Shown: one piece after another, positions 32,001 to 46,245 of the stretch
How the letters are laid out: every line of letters begins with the position of its first letter
Position numbering within the stretch: the first letter of the stretch is position 1
Source: Euwallacea fornicatus
Taxonomy: Eukaryota; Arthropoda; Insecta; Coleoptera; Curculionidae
NCBI RefSeq assembly: GCF_040115645.1
Contig: NW_027096023.1
Location: 1 to 64,000, forward strand
Direction: 5' to 3'
Length of the DNA: 64,000 nucleotides
Position numbers and translations under genes: made by a program
The notes under the pieces: model-generated
Database searches by the model: none
Told to the model about the DNA's origin: nothing
Seen by the model: only the letters and a program-made list of their open reading frames with translations

Positions 32001-35000
32001 TTGAAAATTAATAACTACGACAAATGATGTTCAAATTTCTTCAGCAATGGCTCAACTGAATAAGCTCGACTTCCTCTTTAATATGACTAAGAAGGTTTAA
32101 TGGCATATTGTTGCGTTTTCGAGATAAAGAGTAATTTCTTTGCTCAAACTCACATATTTTGTGACTTTCCAAACTTTGAAAATTAATAACTTCGACAAAT
32201 GATGTTCAAATTTCGTCAGCAATGACTCAAATGAATCAGCTCGACCCGCTCCTTCGTATGACTCATAAGGCTTAATGGCATATTGTTGCGTTTTCGAGAT
32301 AAAGAGTAATTTCTTTGCTCAAACTCACATATATTGTGACTTTCCAAATTTTGAAAATTAATAACTTCGACAAATGGTGTTCAAATTTCTTCAGCAATGG
32401 CTCAACTGAATAAGCTCGACTTGCTCTTTTATATGACTAAGAAGGTTTAATGGCATATTGTTGCGTTTTCGAGATAAAGAGTAATTTCGTTGCTCAAACT
32501 CACATATTTTGTGACTTTTCAAACTTTGAAAATTTATAACTTCGACAAATGGTGTTCAAATTTCTTCAGCAATGGCTCAACTGAATAAGCTCGACTTCCT
32601 CTTTAATATGACTAAGAAGGTTTAATGGCATATTGTTGCGTTTTCGAGATAAAGAGTAATTTCTTTGCTCAAACTCACATATTTTGTGACTTTCCAAACT
32701 TTGAAAATTAATAACTTCGACAAATGATGTTCAAATTTCGTCAGCAATGACTCAAATGAATCAGCTCGACCTGCTCCTTCGTATGACTCACAAGGCTTAA
32801 TGGCATATTGTTGCGTTTTCGAGATAAAGAGTAATTTCGTTGCTCAAACTCACATATTTTATGACTTTTCAAACTTTGAAAATTAATAACTTCGACAAAT
32901 GATGTTCAAATTTCGTCAGCAATGACTCAAATGAATAAGCTCGACCTGCTCCTTCGTATGACTCACAAGGCTTAATGGCATATTGTTGCGTTTTCGAGAT
33001 AAAGAGTAATTTCTTTGCTCAAACTCACATATATTGTGACTTTTCAAACTTTGAAAATTAATAACTTCGACAAATGATGTTCAAATTTCGTCAGCAATGA
33101 CTCAAATGAATAAGCTCGACCTGCTCCTTCGTATGACTCACAAGGCTTAATGGCATATTGTTGCGTTTTCGAGATAAAGAGTAATTTCTTTGCTCAAACT
33201 CACATATATTGTGACTTTTCAAACTTTGAAAATTAATAACTTCGACAAATGATGTTCAAATTTCGTCAGCAATGACTCAAATGAATCAGCTCGACCTGCT
33301 CCTTCGTATGACTCACAAGGCTTAATGGCATATTGTTGCGTTTTCGAGATAAAGAGTAATTTCGTTGCTCAAACTCACATATATTGTGACTTTTCAAACT
33401 TTGAAAATTAATAACTTCGACAAATGATGTTCAAATTTCGTCAGCAATGACTCAAATGAATCAGCTCGACCTGCTCCTTCGTATGACTCACAAGGCTTAA
33501 TGGCATATTGTTGCGTTTTCGAGATAAAGAGTAATTTCGTTGCTCAAACTCACATATTTTGTGACTTTTCAAACTTTGAAAATTAACAACTTCGAGAAAT
33601 GATGTTCAAATTTCTTCTGCAATGGCTCAACTGAATAAGCTCGACTTGCTCTTTAATATGACTAAGAAGGTTTAATGGCATATTGTTGCGTTTTCGAGAT
33701 AAAGAGTAATTTCTTTGCTCAAACTCACATATTTTGTGACTTTTCAAAGTTTGAAAATTAATAACTTCGACAAATGGTGTTCAAATTTCTTCAGCAATGG
33801 CTCAACTGAATAAGCTCGACTTGCTCTTTAATATGACTAAGAAGGTTTAATGGCATATTGTTGCGTTTTCGAGATAAAGAGTAATTTCGTTGCTCAAACT
33901 CACATATTTTGTGACTTTCCAAACTTTGAAAATTAATAACTTCGACAAATGATGTTCAAATTTCGTCAGCAATGGCTCAAATGAATAAGCTCGACTTGCT
34001 GTTTAATATAACTTACACAGTTTAATGGCATATTGTTGCGTTTTCGAGATAAATAGTAATTTCGTTGCTCAAACTCACATATTTTGTGACCTTTCAAATT
34101 TTGAAAATTAATAACTACGACAAATGATGTTCAAATTTCTTCAGCAATGGCTCAACTGAATAAGCTCGACTTCCTCTTTAATATGACTAAGAAGGTTTAA
34201 TGGCATATTGTTGCGTTTTCGAGATAAAGAGTAATTTCTTTGCTCAAACTCACATATTTTGTGACTTTCCAAACTTTGAAAATTAATAACTTCGACAAAT
34301 GATGTTCAAATTTCGTCAGCAATGACTCAAATGAATCAGCTCGACCTGCTCCTTCGTATGACTCACAAGGCTTAATGGCATATTGTTGCGTTTTCGAGAT
34401 AAAGAGTAATTTCGTTGCTCAAACTCACATATTTTGTGACTTTTCAAACTTTGAAAATTAACAACTTCGAGAAATGATGTTCAAATTTCTTCTGCAATGG
34501 CTCAACTGAATAAGCTCGACTTGCTCTTTAATATGACTAACAAGGTTTAATGGCATATTGTTGCGTTTTCGAGATAAATAGTAATTTCTTTGCTCAAACT
34601 CACATATTTTGTGACTTTTCAAAGTTTGAAAATTAATAACTTCGACAAATGGTGTTCAAATTTCTTCAGCAATGGCTCAACTGAATAAGCTCGACTTGCT
34701 CTTTAATATGACTAAGAAGGTTTAATGGCATATTGTTGCGTTTTCGAGATAAAGAGTAATTTCGTTGCTCAAACTCACATATTTTGTGACTTTCCAAACT
34801 TTGAAAATTAATAACTTCGACAAATGATGTTCAAATTTCGTCAGCAATGGCTCAAATGAATAAGCTCGACTTCCTCTTTAATATGACTAAGAAGGTTTAA
34901 TGGCATATTGTTGCGTTTTCGAGATAAAGAGTAATTTCTTTGCTCAAACTCACATATATTGTGACTTTCCAAACTTTGAAAATTAATAACTTCGACAAAT

Positions 35001-36179
35001 GGTGTTCAAATTTCTTCAGCAATGGCTCAACTGAATAAGCTCGACTTGCTCTTTAATATGACTAAGAAGGTTTAATGGCATATTGTTGCGTTTTCGAGAT
35101 AAAGAGTAATTTCGTTGCTCAAACTCACATATTTTGTGACTTTTCAAACTTTGAAAATTAATAACTTCGACAAATGGTGTTCAAATTTCTTCAGCAATGG
35201 CTCAACTGAATAAGCTCGACTTGCTCTTTAATATGACTAAGAAGGTTTAATGGCATATTGTTGCGTTTTCGAGATAAAGAGTAATTTCTTTGCTCAAACT
35301 CACATATATTGTGACTTTTCAAACTTTGAAAATTAATAACTTCGACAAATGATGTTCAAATTTCGTCAGCAATGACTCAAATGAATCAGCTCGACCTGCT
35401 CCTTCGTATGACTCACAAGGCTTAATGGCATATTGTTGCGTTTTCGAGATAAAGAGTAATTTCGTTGCTCAAACTCACATATATTGTGACTTTTCAAACT
35501 TTGAAAATTAATAACTTCGACAAATGATGTTCAAATTTCGTCAGCAATGACTCAAATGAATCAGCTCGACCTGCTCCTTCGTATGACTCACAAGGCTTAA
35601 TGGCATATTGTTGCGTTTTCGAGATAAAGAGTAATTTCGTTGCTCAAACTCACATATTTTGTGACTTTTCAAACTTTGAAAATTAACAACTTCGAGAAAT
35701 GATGTTCAAATTTCTTCTGCAATGGCTCAACTGAATAAGCTCGACTTGCTCTTTAATATGACTAACAAGGTTTAATGGCATATTGTTGCGTTTTCGAGAT
35801 AAATAGTAATTTCTTTGCTCAAACTCACATATTTTGTGACTTTTCAAAGTTTGAAAATTAATAACTTCGACAAATGGTGTTCAAATTTCTTCAGCAATGG
35901 CTCAACTGAATAAGCTCGACTTGCTCTTTAATATGACTAAGAAGGTTTAATGGCATATTGTTGCGTTTTCGAGATAAAGAGTAATTTCTTTGCTCAAACT
36001 CACATATTTTGTGACTTTCCAAACTTTGAAAATTAATAACTTCGACAAATGATGTTCAAATTTCGTCAGCAATGACTCAAATGAATCAGCTCGACCTGCT
36101 CCTTCGTATGACTCACAAGGCTTAATGGCATATTGTTGCGTTTTCGAGATAAAGAGTAATTTCGTTGCTCAAACTCACA

Positions 36180-39100
36180 TATTTTGTGACTTTCCAAACT
36201 TTGAAAATTAATAACTTCGACAAATGATGTTCAAATTTCGTCAGCAATTGCTCAAATGAATAAGCTCGACTTGCTGTTTAATATAACTTACACAGTTTAA
36301 TGGCATATTGTTGCGTTTTCGAGATAAATAGTAATTTCGTTGCTCAAACTCACATATTTTGTGACCTTTCAAATTTTGAAAATTAATAACTACGACAAAT
36401 GATGTTCAAATTTCTTCAGCAATGGCTCAACTGAATAAGCTCGACTTCCTCTTTAATATGACTAAGAAGGTTTAATGGCATATTGTTGCGTTTTCGAGAT
36501 AAAGAGTAATTTCTTTGCTCAAACTCACATATATTGTGACTTTCCAAACTTTGAAAATTAATAACTTCGACAAATGGTGTTCAAATTTCTTCAGCAATGG
36601 CTCAACTGAATAAGCTCGACTTGCTCTTTAATATGACTAAGAAGGTTTAATGGCATATTGTTGCGTTTTCGAGATAAAGAGTAATTTCGTTGCTCAAACT
36701 CACATATTTTGTGACTTTTCAAACTTTGAAAATTTATAACTTCGACAAATGGTGTTCAAATTTCTTCAGCAATGGCTCAACTGAATAAGCTCGACTTCCT
36801 CTTTAATATGACTAAGAAGGTTTAATGGCATATTGTTGCGTTTTCGAGATAAAGAGTAATTTCTTTGCTCAAACTCACATATTTTGTGACTTTCCAAACT
36901 TTGAAAATTAATAACTTCGACAAATGATGTTCAAATTTCGTCAGCAATGACTCAAATGAATCAGCTCGACCTGCTCCTTCGTATGACTCACAAGGCTTAA
37001 TGGCATATTGTTGCGTTTTCGAGATAAAGAGTAATTTCGTTGCTCAAACTCACATATTTTGTGACTTTTCAAACTTTGAAAATTAATAACTTCGACAAAT
37101 GATGTTCAAATTTCGTCAGCAATGACTCAAATGAATCAGCTCGACCTGTTCCTTCGTATGACTCACAAGGCTTAATGGCATATTGTTGCGTTTTCGAGAT
37201 AAAGAGTAATTTCTTTGCTCAAACTCACATATATTGTGACTTTTCAAACTTTGAAAATTAATAACTTCGACAAATGATGTTCAAATTTCGTCAGCAATGA
37301 CTCAAATGAATCAGCTCGACCTGCTCCTTCGTATGACTCACAAGGCTTAATGGCATATTGTTGCGTTTTCGAGATAAAGAGTAATTTCGTTGCTCAAACT
37401 CACATATTTTGTGACTTTTCAAACTTTGAAAATTAATAACTTCGACAAATGATGTTCAAATTTCGTCAGCAATGACTCAAATGAATCAGCTCGACCTGCT
37501 CCTTCGTATGACTCACAAGGCTTAATGGCATATTGTTGCGTTTTCGAGATAAAGAGTAATTTCTTTGCTCAAACTCACATATATTGTGACTTTTCAAACT
37601 TTGAAAATTAATAACTTCGACAAATGATGTTCAAATTTCGTCAGCAATGACTCAAATGAATCAGCTCGACCTGCTCCTTCGTATGACTCACAAGGCTTAA
37701 TGGCATATTGTTGCGTTTTCGAGATAAAGAGTAATTTCGTTGCTCAAACTCACATATTTTGTGACTTTTCAAACTTTGAAAATTAATAACTTCGACAAAT
37801 GGTGTTCAAATTTCTTCAGCAATGGCTCAACTGAATAAGCTCGACTTGCTCTTTAATATGACTAAGAAGGTTTAATGGCATATTGTTGCGTTTTCGAGAT
37901 AAAGAGTAATTTCGTTGCTCAAACTCACATATTTTGTGACTTTTCAAACTTTGAAAATTAATAACTACGACAAATGATGTTCAAATTTCTTCTGCAATGG
38001 CTCAACTGAATAAGCTCGACTTGCTCTTTAATATGACTAAGAAGGTTTAATGGCATATTGTTGCGTTTTCGAGATAAAGAGTAATTTCGTTGCTCAAACT
38101 CACATATTTTGTGACTTTTCAAACTTTGAAAATTAATAACTTCGACAAATGGTGTTCAAATTTCTTCAGCAATGGCTCAACTGAATAAGCTCGACTTGCT
38201 CTTTAATATGACTAAGAAGGTTTAATGGCATATTGTTGCGTTTTCGAGATAAAGAGTAATTTCGTTGCTCAAACTCACATATATTGTGACTTTTCAAACT
38301 TTGAAAATTAATAACTTCGACAAATGATGCTCAAATTTCGTCAGCAATAACTCAAATGAATCAGCTCGACCTGCTCCTTCGTATGACTCACAAGGCTTAA
38401 TGGCATATTGTTGCGTTTTCGAGATAAAGAGTAATTTCGTTGCTCAAACTCACATATTTTGTGACTTTTCAAACTTTGAAAATTAATAACTACGACAAAT
38501 GATGTTCAAATTTCTTCTGCAATGGCTCAACTGAATAAGCTCGACTTGCTCTTTAATATGACTAAGAAGGTTTAATGGCATATTGTTGCGTTTTCGAGAT
38601 AAAGAGTAATTTCGTTGCTCAAACTCACATATTTTGTGACTTTTCAAATTTTGAAAATTTATAACTTCGACAAATGGTGTTCAAATTTCTTCAGCAATGG
38701 CTCAACTGAATAAGCTCGACTTCCTCTTTAATATGACTAAGAAGGTTTAATGGCATATTGTTGCGTTTTCGAGATAAAGAGTAATTTCTTTGCTCAAACT
38801 CACATATTTTGTGACTTTCCAAACTTTGAAAATTAATAACTTCGACAAATGATGTTCAAATTTCGTCAGCAATGACTCAAATGAATCAGCTCGACCCGCT
38901 CCTTCGTATGACTCATAAGGCTTAATGGCATATTGTTGCGTTTTCGAGATAAAGAGTAATTTCTTTGCTCAAATTCACATATATTGTGACTTTCCCAACT
39001 TTGAAAATTAATAACTTCGACAAATGATGTTCAAATTTCGTCAGCAATGACTCAAATGAATCAGCTCGACCCGCTCCTTCGTATGACTCATAAGGCTTAA

Positions 39101-42100
39101 TGGCATATTGTTGCGTTTTCGAGATAAAGAGTAATTTCTTTGCTCAAACTCACATATATTGTGACTTTTCAAACTTTGAAAATTAATAACTTCGACAAAT
39201 GATGTTCAAATTTCGTCAGCAATGACTCAAATGAATCAGCTCGACCCGCTCCTTCGTATGACTCACAAGGCTTAATGGCATATTGTTGCGTTTTCGAGAT
39301 AAAGAGTAATTTTTTTGCTCAAACTCACAAATATTGTGACTTTTCAAACTTTGAAAATTAATAACTTCGACAAATGATGTTCAAATTTCGTCAGCAATGA
39401 CTCAAATGAATCAGCTCGACCTGCTCCTTCGTATGACTCACAAGGCTTAATGGCATATTGTTGCGTTTTCGAGATAAAGAGTAATTTCGTTGCTCAAACT
39501 CACATATTTTGTGACTTTTCAAACTTTGAAAATTAATAACTTCGACAAATGATGTTCAAATTTCGTCAGCAATGGCTCAAATGAATAAGCTCGACTTGCT
39601 CCTTAATATTACTTACACGGTTTAGTTGCATATTGTTGCGTTTTCGAGATAAAGAGTAATTTCTTTGCTCAAACTCACATATTTTGTGACTTTTCAAACT
39701 TTGAAAATTAATAACTTCGACAAATGATGTTCAAATTTCGTCAGCAATGGCTCAAATGAATAAGCTCGACTTGCTCCTTAATATTACTTACACGGTTTAG
39801 TTGCATATTGTTGCGTTTTCGAGATAAAGAGTAATTTCTTTGCTCAAATTCACATATATTGTGACTTTCCCAACTTTGAAAATTAATAACTTCGACAAAT
39901 GATGTTCAAATTTCGTCAGCAATGACTCAAATGAATCAGCTCGACCCGCTCCTTCGTATGACTCATAAGGCTTAATGGCATATTGTTGCGTTTTCGAGAT
40001 AAAGAGTAATTTCTTTGCTCAAACTCACATATATTGTGACTTTTCAAACTTTGAAAATTAATAACTTCGACAAATGATGTTCAAATTTCGTCAGCAATGA
40101 CTCAAATGAATCAGCTCGACCCGCTCCTTCGTATGACTCACAAGGCTTAATGGCATATTGTTGCGTTTTCGAGATAAAGAGTAATTTTTTTGCTCAAACT
40201 CACATATATTGTGACTTTTCAAACTTTGAAAATTAATAACTTCGACAAATGATGTTCAAATTTCGTCAGCAATGACTCAAATGAATCAGCTCGACCTGCT
40301 CCTTCGTATGACTCACAAGGCTTAATGGCATATTGTTGCGTTTTCGAGATAAAGAGTAATTTCGTTGCTCAAACTCACATATTTTGTGACTTTTCAAACT
40401 TTGAAAATTAACAACTTCGAGAAATGATGTTCAAATTTCTTCTGCAATGGCTCAACTGAATAAGCTCGACTTCCTCTTTAATATGACTAAGAAGGTTTAA
40501 TGGCATATTGTTGCGTTTTCGAGATAAAGAGTAATTTCTTTGCTCAAACTCACATATTTTGTGACTTTCCAAACTTTGAAAATTAATAACTTCGACAAAT
40601 GATGTTCAAATTTCGTCAGCAATGACTCAAATGAATCAGCTCGACCTGCTCCTTCGTATGACTCACAAGGCTTAATGGCATATTGTTGCGTTTTCGAGAT
40701 AAAGAGTAATTTCGTTGCTCAAACTCACATATTTTGTGACTTTTCAAACTTTGAAAATTAACAACTTCGAGAAATGATGTTCAAATTTCTTCTGCAATGG
40801 CTCAACTGAATAAGCTCGACTTGCTCTTTAATATGACTAACAAGGTTTAATGGCATATTGTTGCGTTTTCGAGATAAATAGTAATTTCTTTGCTCAAACT
40901 CACATATTTTGTGACTTTTCAAAGTTTGAAAATTAATAACTTCGACAAATGGTGTTCAAATTTCTTCAGCAATGGCTCAACTGAATAAGCTCGACTTGCT
41001 CTTTAATATGACTAAGAAGGTTTAATGGCATATTGTTGCGTTTTCGAGATAAAGAGTAATTTCGTTGCTCAAACTCACATATTTTGTGACTTTCCAAACT
41101 TTGAAAATTAATAACTTCGACAAATGATGTTCAAATTTCGTCAGCAATGGCTCAAATGAATAAGCTCGACTTCCTCTTTAATATGACTAAGAAGGTTTAA
41201 TGGCATATTGTTGCGTTTTCGAGATAAAGAGTAATTTCTTTGCTCAAACTCACATATATTGTGACTTTCCAAACTTTGAAAATTAATAACTTCGACAAAT
41301 GGTGTTCAAATTTCTTCAGCAATGGCTCAACTGAATAAGCTCGACTTGCTCTTTAATATGACTAAGAAGGTTTAATGGCATATTGTTGCGTTTTCGAGAT
41401 AAAGAGTAATTTCGTTGCTCAAACTCACATATTTTGTGACTTTTCAAACTTTGAAAATTAATAACTTCGACAAATGGTGTTCAAATTTCTTCAGCAATGG
41501 CTCAACTGAATAAGCTCGACTTGCTCTTTAATATGACTAAGAAGGTTTAATGGCATATTGTTGCGTTTTCGAGATAAAGAGTAATTTCTTTGCTCAAACT
41601 CACATATATTGTGACTTTTCAAACTTTGAAAATTAATAACTTCGACAAATGATGTTCAAATTTCGTCAGCAATGACTCAAATGAATCAGCTCGACCTGCT
41701 CCTTCGTATGACTCACAAGGCTTAATGGCATATTGTTGCGTTTTCGAGATAAAGAGTAATTTCGTTGCTCAAACTCACATATATTGTGACTTTTCAAACT
41801 TTGAAAATTAATAACTTCGACAAATGATGTTCAAATTTCGTCAGCAATGACTCAAATGAATCAGCTCGACCTGCTCCTTCGTATGACTCACAAGGCTTAA
41901 TGGCATATTGTTGCGTTTTCGAGATAAAGAGTAATTTCGTTGCTCAAACTCACATATTTTGTGACTTTTCAAACTTTGAAAATTAACAACTTCGAGAAAT
42001 GATGTTCAAATTTCTTCTGCAATGGCTCAACTGAATAAGCTCGACTTGCTCTTTAATATGACTAACAAGGTTTAATGGCATATTGTTGCGTTTTCGAGAT

Positions 42101-45100
42101 AAATAGTAATTTCTTTGCTCAAACTCACATATTTTGTGACTTTTCAAAGTTTGAAAATTAATAACTTCGACAAATGGTGTTCAAATTTCTTCAGCAATGG
42201 CTCAACTGAATAAGCTCGACTTGCTCTTTAATATGACTAAGAAGGTTTAATGGCATATTGTTGCGTTTTCGAGATAAAGAGTAATTTCTTTGCTCAAACT
42301 CACATATATTGTGACTTTTCAAACTTTGAAAATTAATAACTTCGACAAATGATGTTCAAATTTCGTCAGCAATGACTCAAATGAATCAGCTCGACCTGCT
42401 CCTTCGTATGACTCACAAGGCTTAATGGCATATTGTTGCGTTTTCGAGATAAAGAGTAATTTCGTTGCTCAAACTCACATATATTGTGACTTTTCAAACT
42501 TTGAAAATTAATAACTTCGACAAATGATGTTCAAATTTCGTCAGCAATGACTCAAATGAATCAGCTCGACCTGCTCCTTCGTATGACTCACAAGGCTTAA
42601 TGGCATATTGTTGCGTTTTCGAGATAAAGAGTAATTTCGTTGCTCAAACTCACATATTTTGTGACTTTTCAAACTTTGAAAATTAACAACTTCGAGAAAT
42701 GATGTTCAAATTTCTTCTGCAATGGCTCAACTGAATAAGCTCGACTTGCTCTTTAATATGACTAACAAGGTTTAATGGCATATTGTTGCGTTTTCGAGAT
42801 AAATAGTAATTTCTTTGCTCAAACTCACATATTTTGTGACTTTCCAAACTTTGAAAATTAATAACTTCGACAAATGATGTTCAAATTTCGTCAGCAATGG
42901 CTCAAATGAATAAGCTCGACTTGCTGTTTAATATAACTTACACAGTTTAATGGCATATTGTTGCGTTTTCGAGATAAATAGTAATTTCGTTGCTCAAACT
43001 CACATATTTTGTGACCTTTCAAATTTTGAAAATTAATAACTACGACAAATGATGTTCAAATTTCTTCAGCAATGGCTCAACTGAATAAGCTCGACTTCCT
43101 CTTTAATATGACTAAGAAGGTTTAATGGCATATTGTTGCGTTTTCGAGATAAAGAGTAATTTCTTTGCTCAAACTCACATATTTTGTGACTTTCCAAACT
43201 TTGAAAATTAATAACTTCGACAAATGATGTTCAAATTTCGTCAGCAATGACTCAAATGAATCAGCTCGACCTGCTCCTTCGTATGACTCACAAGGCTTAA
43301 TGGCATATTGTTGCGTTTTCGAGATAAAGAGTAATTTCGTTGCTCAAACTCACATATTTTGTGACTTTTCAAACTTTGAAAATTAACAACTTCGAGAAAT
43401 GATGTTCAAATTTCTTCTGCAATGGCTCAACTGAATAAGCTCGACTTGCTCTTTAATATGACTAACAAGGTTTAATGGCATATTGTTGCGTTTTCGAGAT
43501 AAATAGTAATTTCTTTGCTCAAACTCACATATTTTGTGACTTTTCAAAGTTTGAAAATTAATAACTTCGACAAATGGTGTTCAAATTTCTTCAGCAATGG
43601 CTCAACTGAATAAGCTCGACTTGCTCTTTAATATGACTAAGAAGGTTTAATGGCATATTGTTGCGTTTTCGAGATAAAGAGTAATTTCGTTGCTCAAACT
43701 CACATATTTTGTGACTTTCCAAACTTTGAAAATTAATAACTTCGACAAATGATGTTCAAATTTCGTCAGCAATGGCTCAAATGAATAAGCTCGACTTGCT
43801 GTTTAATATAACTTACACAGTTTAATGGCATATTGTTGCGTTTTCGAGATAAATAGTAATTTCGTTGCTCAAACTCACATATTTTGTGACCTTTCAAATT
43901 TTGAAAATTAATAACTACGACAAATGATGTTCAAATTTCTTCAGCAATGGCTCAACTGAATAAGCTCGACTTCCTCTTTAATATGACTAAGAAGGTTTAA
44001 TGGCATATTGTTGCGTTTTCGAGATAAAGAGTAATTTCTTTGCTCAAACTCACATATATTGTGACTTTCCAAACTTTGAAAATTAATAACTTCGACAAAT
44101 GGTGTTCAAATTTCTTCAGCAATGGCTCAACTGAATAAGCTCGACTTGCTCTTTAATATGACTAAGAAGGTTTAATGGCATATTGTTGCGTTTTCGAGAT
44201 AAAGAGTAATTTCGTTGCTCAAACTCACATATTTTGTGACTTTTCAAACTTTGAAAATTTATAACTTCGACAAATGGTGTTCAAATTTCTTCAGCAATGG
44301 CTCAACTGAATAAGCTCGACTTCCTCTTTAATATGACTAAGAAGGTTTAATGGCATATTGTTGCGTTTTCGAGATAAAGAGTAATTTCTTTGCTCAAACT
44401 CACATATTTTGTGACTTTCCAAACTTTGAAAATTAATAACTTCGACAAATGATGTTCAAATTTCGTCAGCAATGACTCAAATGAATCAGCTCGACCTGCT
44501 CCTTCGTATGACTCACAAGGCTTAATGGCATATTGTTGCGTTTTCGAGATAAAGAGTAATTTCGTTGCTCAAACTCACATATTTTGTGACTTTTCAAACT
44601 TTGAAAATTAATAACTTCGACAAATGATGTTCAAATTTCGTCAGCAATGACTCAAATGAATCAGCTCGACCTGTTCCTTCGTATGACTCACAAGGCTTAA
44701 TGGCATATTGTTGCGTTTTCGAGATAAAGAGTAATTTCTTTGCTCAAACTCACATATATTGTGACTTTTCAAACTTTGAAAATTAATAACTTCGACAAAT
44801 GATGTTCAAATTTCGTCAGCAATGACTCAAATGAATCAGCTCGACCTGCTCCTTCGTATGACTCACAAGGCTTAATGGCATATTGTTGCGTTTTCGAGAT
44901 AAAGAGTAATTTCGTTGCTCAAACTCACATATTTTGTGACTTTTCAAACTTTGAAAATTAATAACTTCGACAAATGATGTTCAAATTTCGTCAGCAATGA
45001 CTCAAATGAATCAGCTCGACCTGCTCCTTCGTATGACTCACAAGGCTTAATGGCATATTGTTGCGTTTTCGAGATAAAGAGTAATTTCTTTGCTCAAACT

Positions 45101-46245
45101 CACATATATTGTGACTTTTCAAACTTTGAAAATTAATAACTTCGACAAATGATGTTCAAATTTCGTCAGCAATGACTCAAATGAATCAGCTCGACCTGCT
45201 CCTTCGTATGACTCACAAGGCTTAATGGCATATTGTTGCGTTTTCGAGATAAAGAGTAATTTCGTTGCTCAAACTCACATATTTTGTGACTTTTCAAACT
45301 TTGAAAATTAATAACTTCGACAAATGGTGTTCAAATTTCTTCAGCAATGGCTCAACTGAATAAGCTCGACTTGCTCTTTAATATGACTAAGAAGGTTTAA
45401 TGGCATATTGTTGCGTTTTCGAGATAAAGAGTAATTTCGTTGCTCAAACTCACATATTTTGTGACTTTTCAAACTTTGAAAATTAATAACTACGACAAAT
45501 GATGTTCAAATTTCTTCTGCAATGGCTCAACTGAATAAGCTCGACTTGCTCTTTAATATGACTAAGAAGGTTTAATGGCATATTGTTGCGTTTTCGAGAT
45601 AAAGAGTAATTTCGTTGCTCAAACTCACATATTTTGTGACTTTTCAAACTTTGAAAATTAATAACTTCGACAAATGGTGTTCAAATTTCTTCAGCAATGG
45701 CTCAACTGAATAAGCTCGACTTGCTCTTTAATATGACTAAGAAGGTTTAATGGCATATTGTTGCGTTTTCGAGATAAAGAGTAATTTCGTTGCTCAAACT
45801 CACATATATTGTGACTTTTCAAACTTTGAAAATTAATAACTTCGACAAATGATGCTCAAATTTCGTCAGCAATAACTCAAATGAATCAGCTCGACCTGCT
45901 CCTTCGTATGACTCACAAGGCTTAATGGCATATTGTTGCGTTTTCGAGATAAAGAGTAATTTCGTTGCTCAAACTCACATATTTTGTGACTTTTCAAACT
46001 TTGAAAATTAATAACTACGACAAATGATGTTCAAATTTCTTCTGCAATGGCTCAACTGAATAAGCTCGACTTGCTCTTTAATATGACTAAGAAGGTTTAA
46101 TGGCATATTGTTGCGTTTTCGAGATAAAGAGTAATTTCGTTGCTCAAACTCACATATTTTGTGACTTTTCAAATTTTGAAAATTTATAACTTCGACAAAT
46201 GGTGTTCAAATTTCTTCAGCAATGGCTCAACTGAATAAGCTCGAC
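36180..46245 (+). repeat. Long-range duplication at 43 monomers (7525 bp)
   Basis: About 36180..38720 matches about 43705..46245 at an offset of 7525 bp (43 x 175). Shared private variants include CGACCTGTTCC at 37143 and 44668, and GATGCTCAAATTTCG with CAATAACTC near 38326 and 45851. The copies part where the second changes to CGACCTGTTCC near 46241. Just upstream, matching monomers lie 44 units apart, so one monomer was gained or lost. Confidence 0.8.
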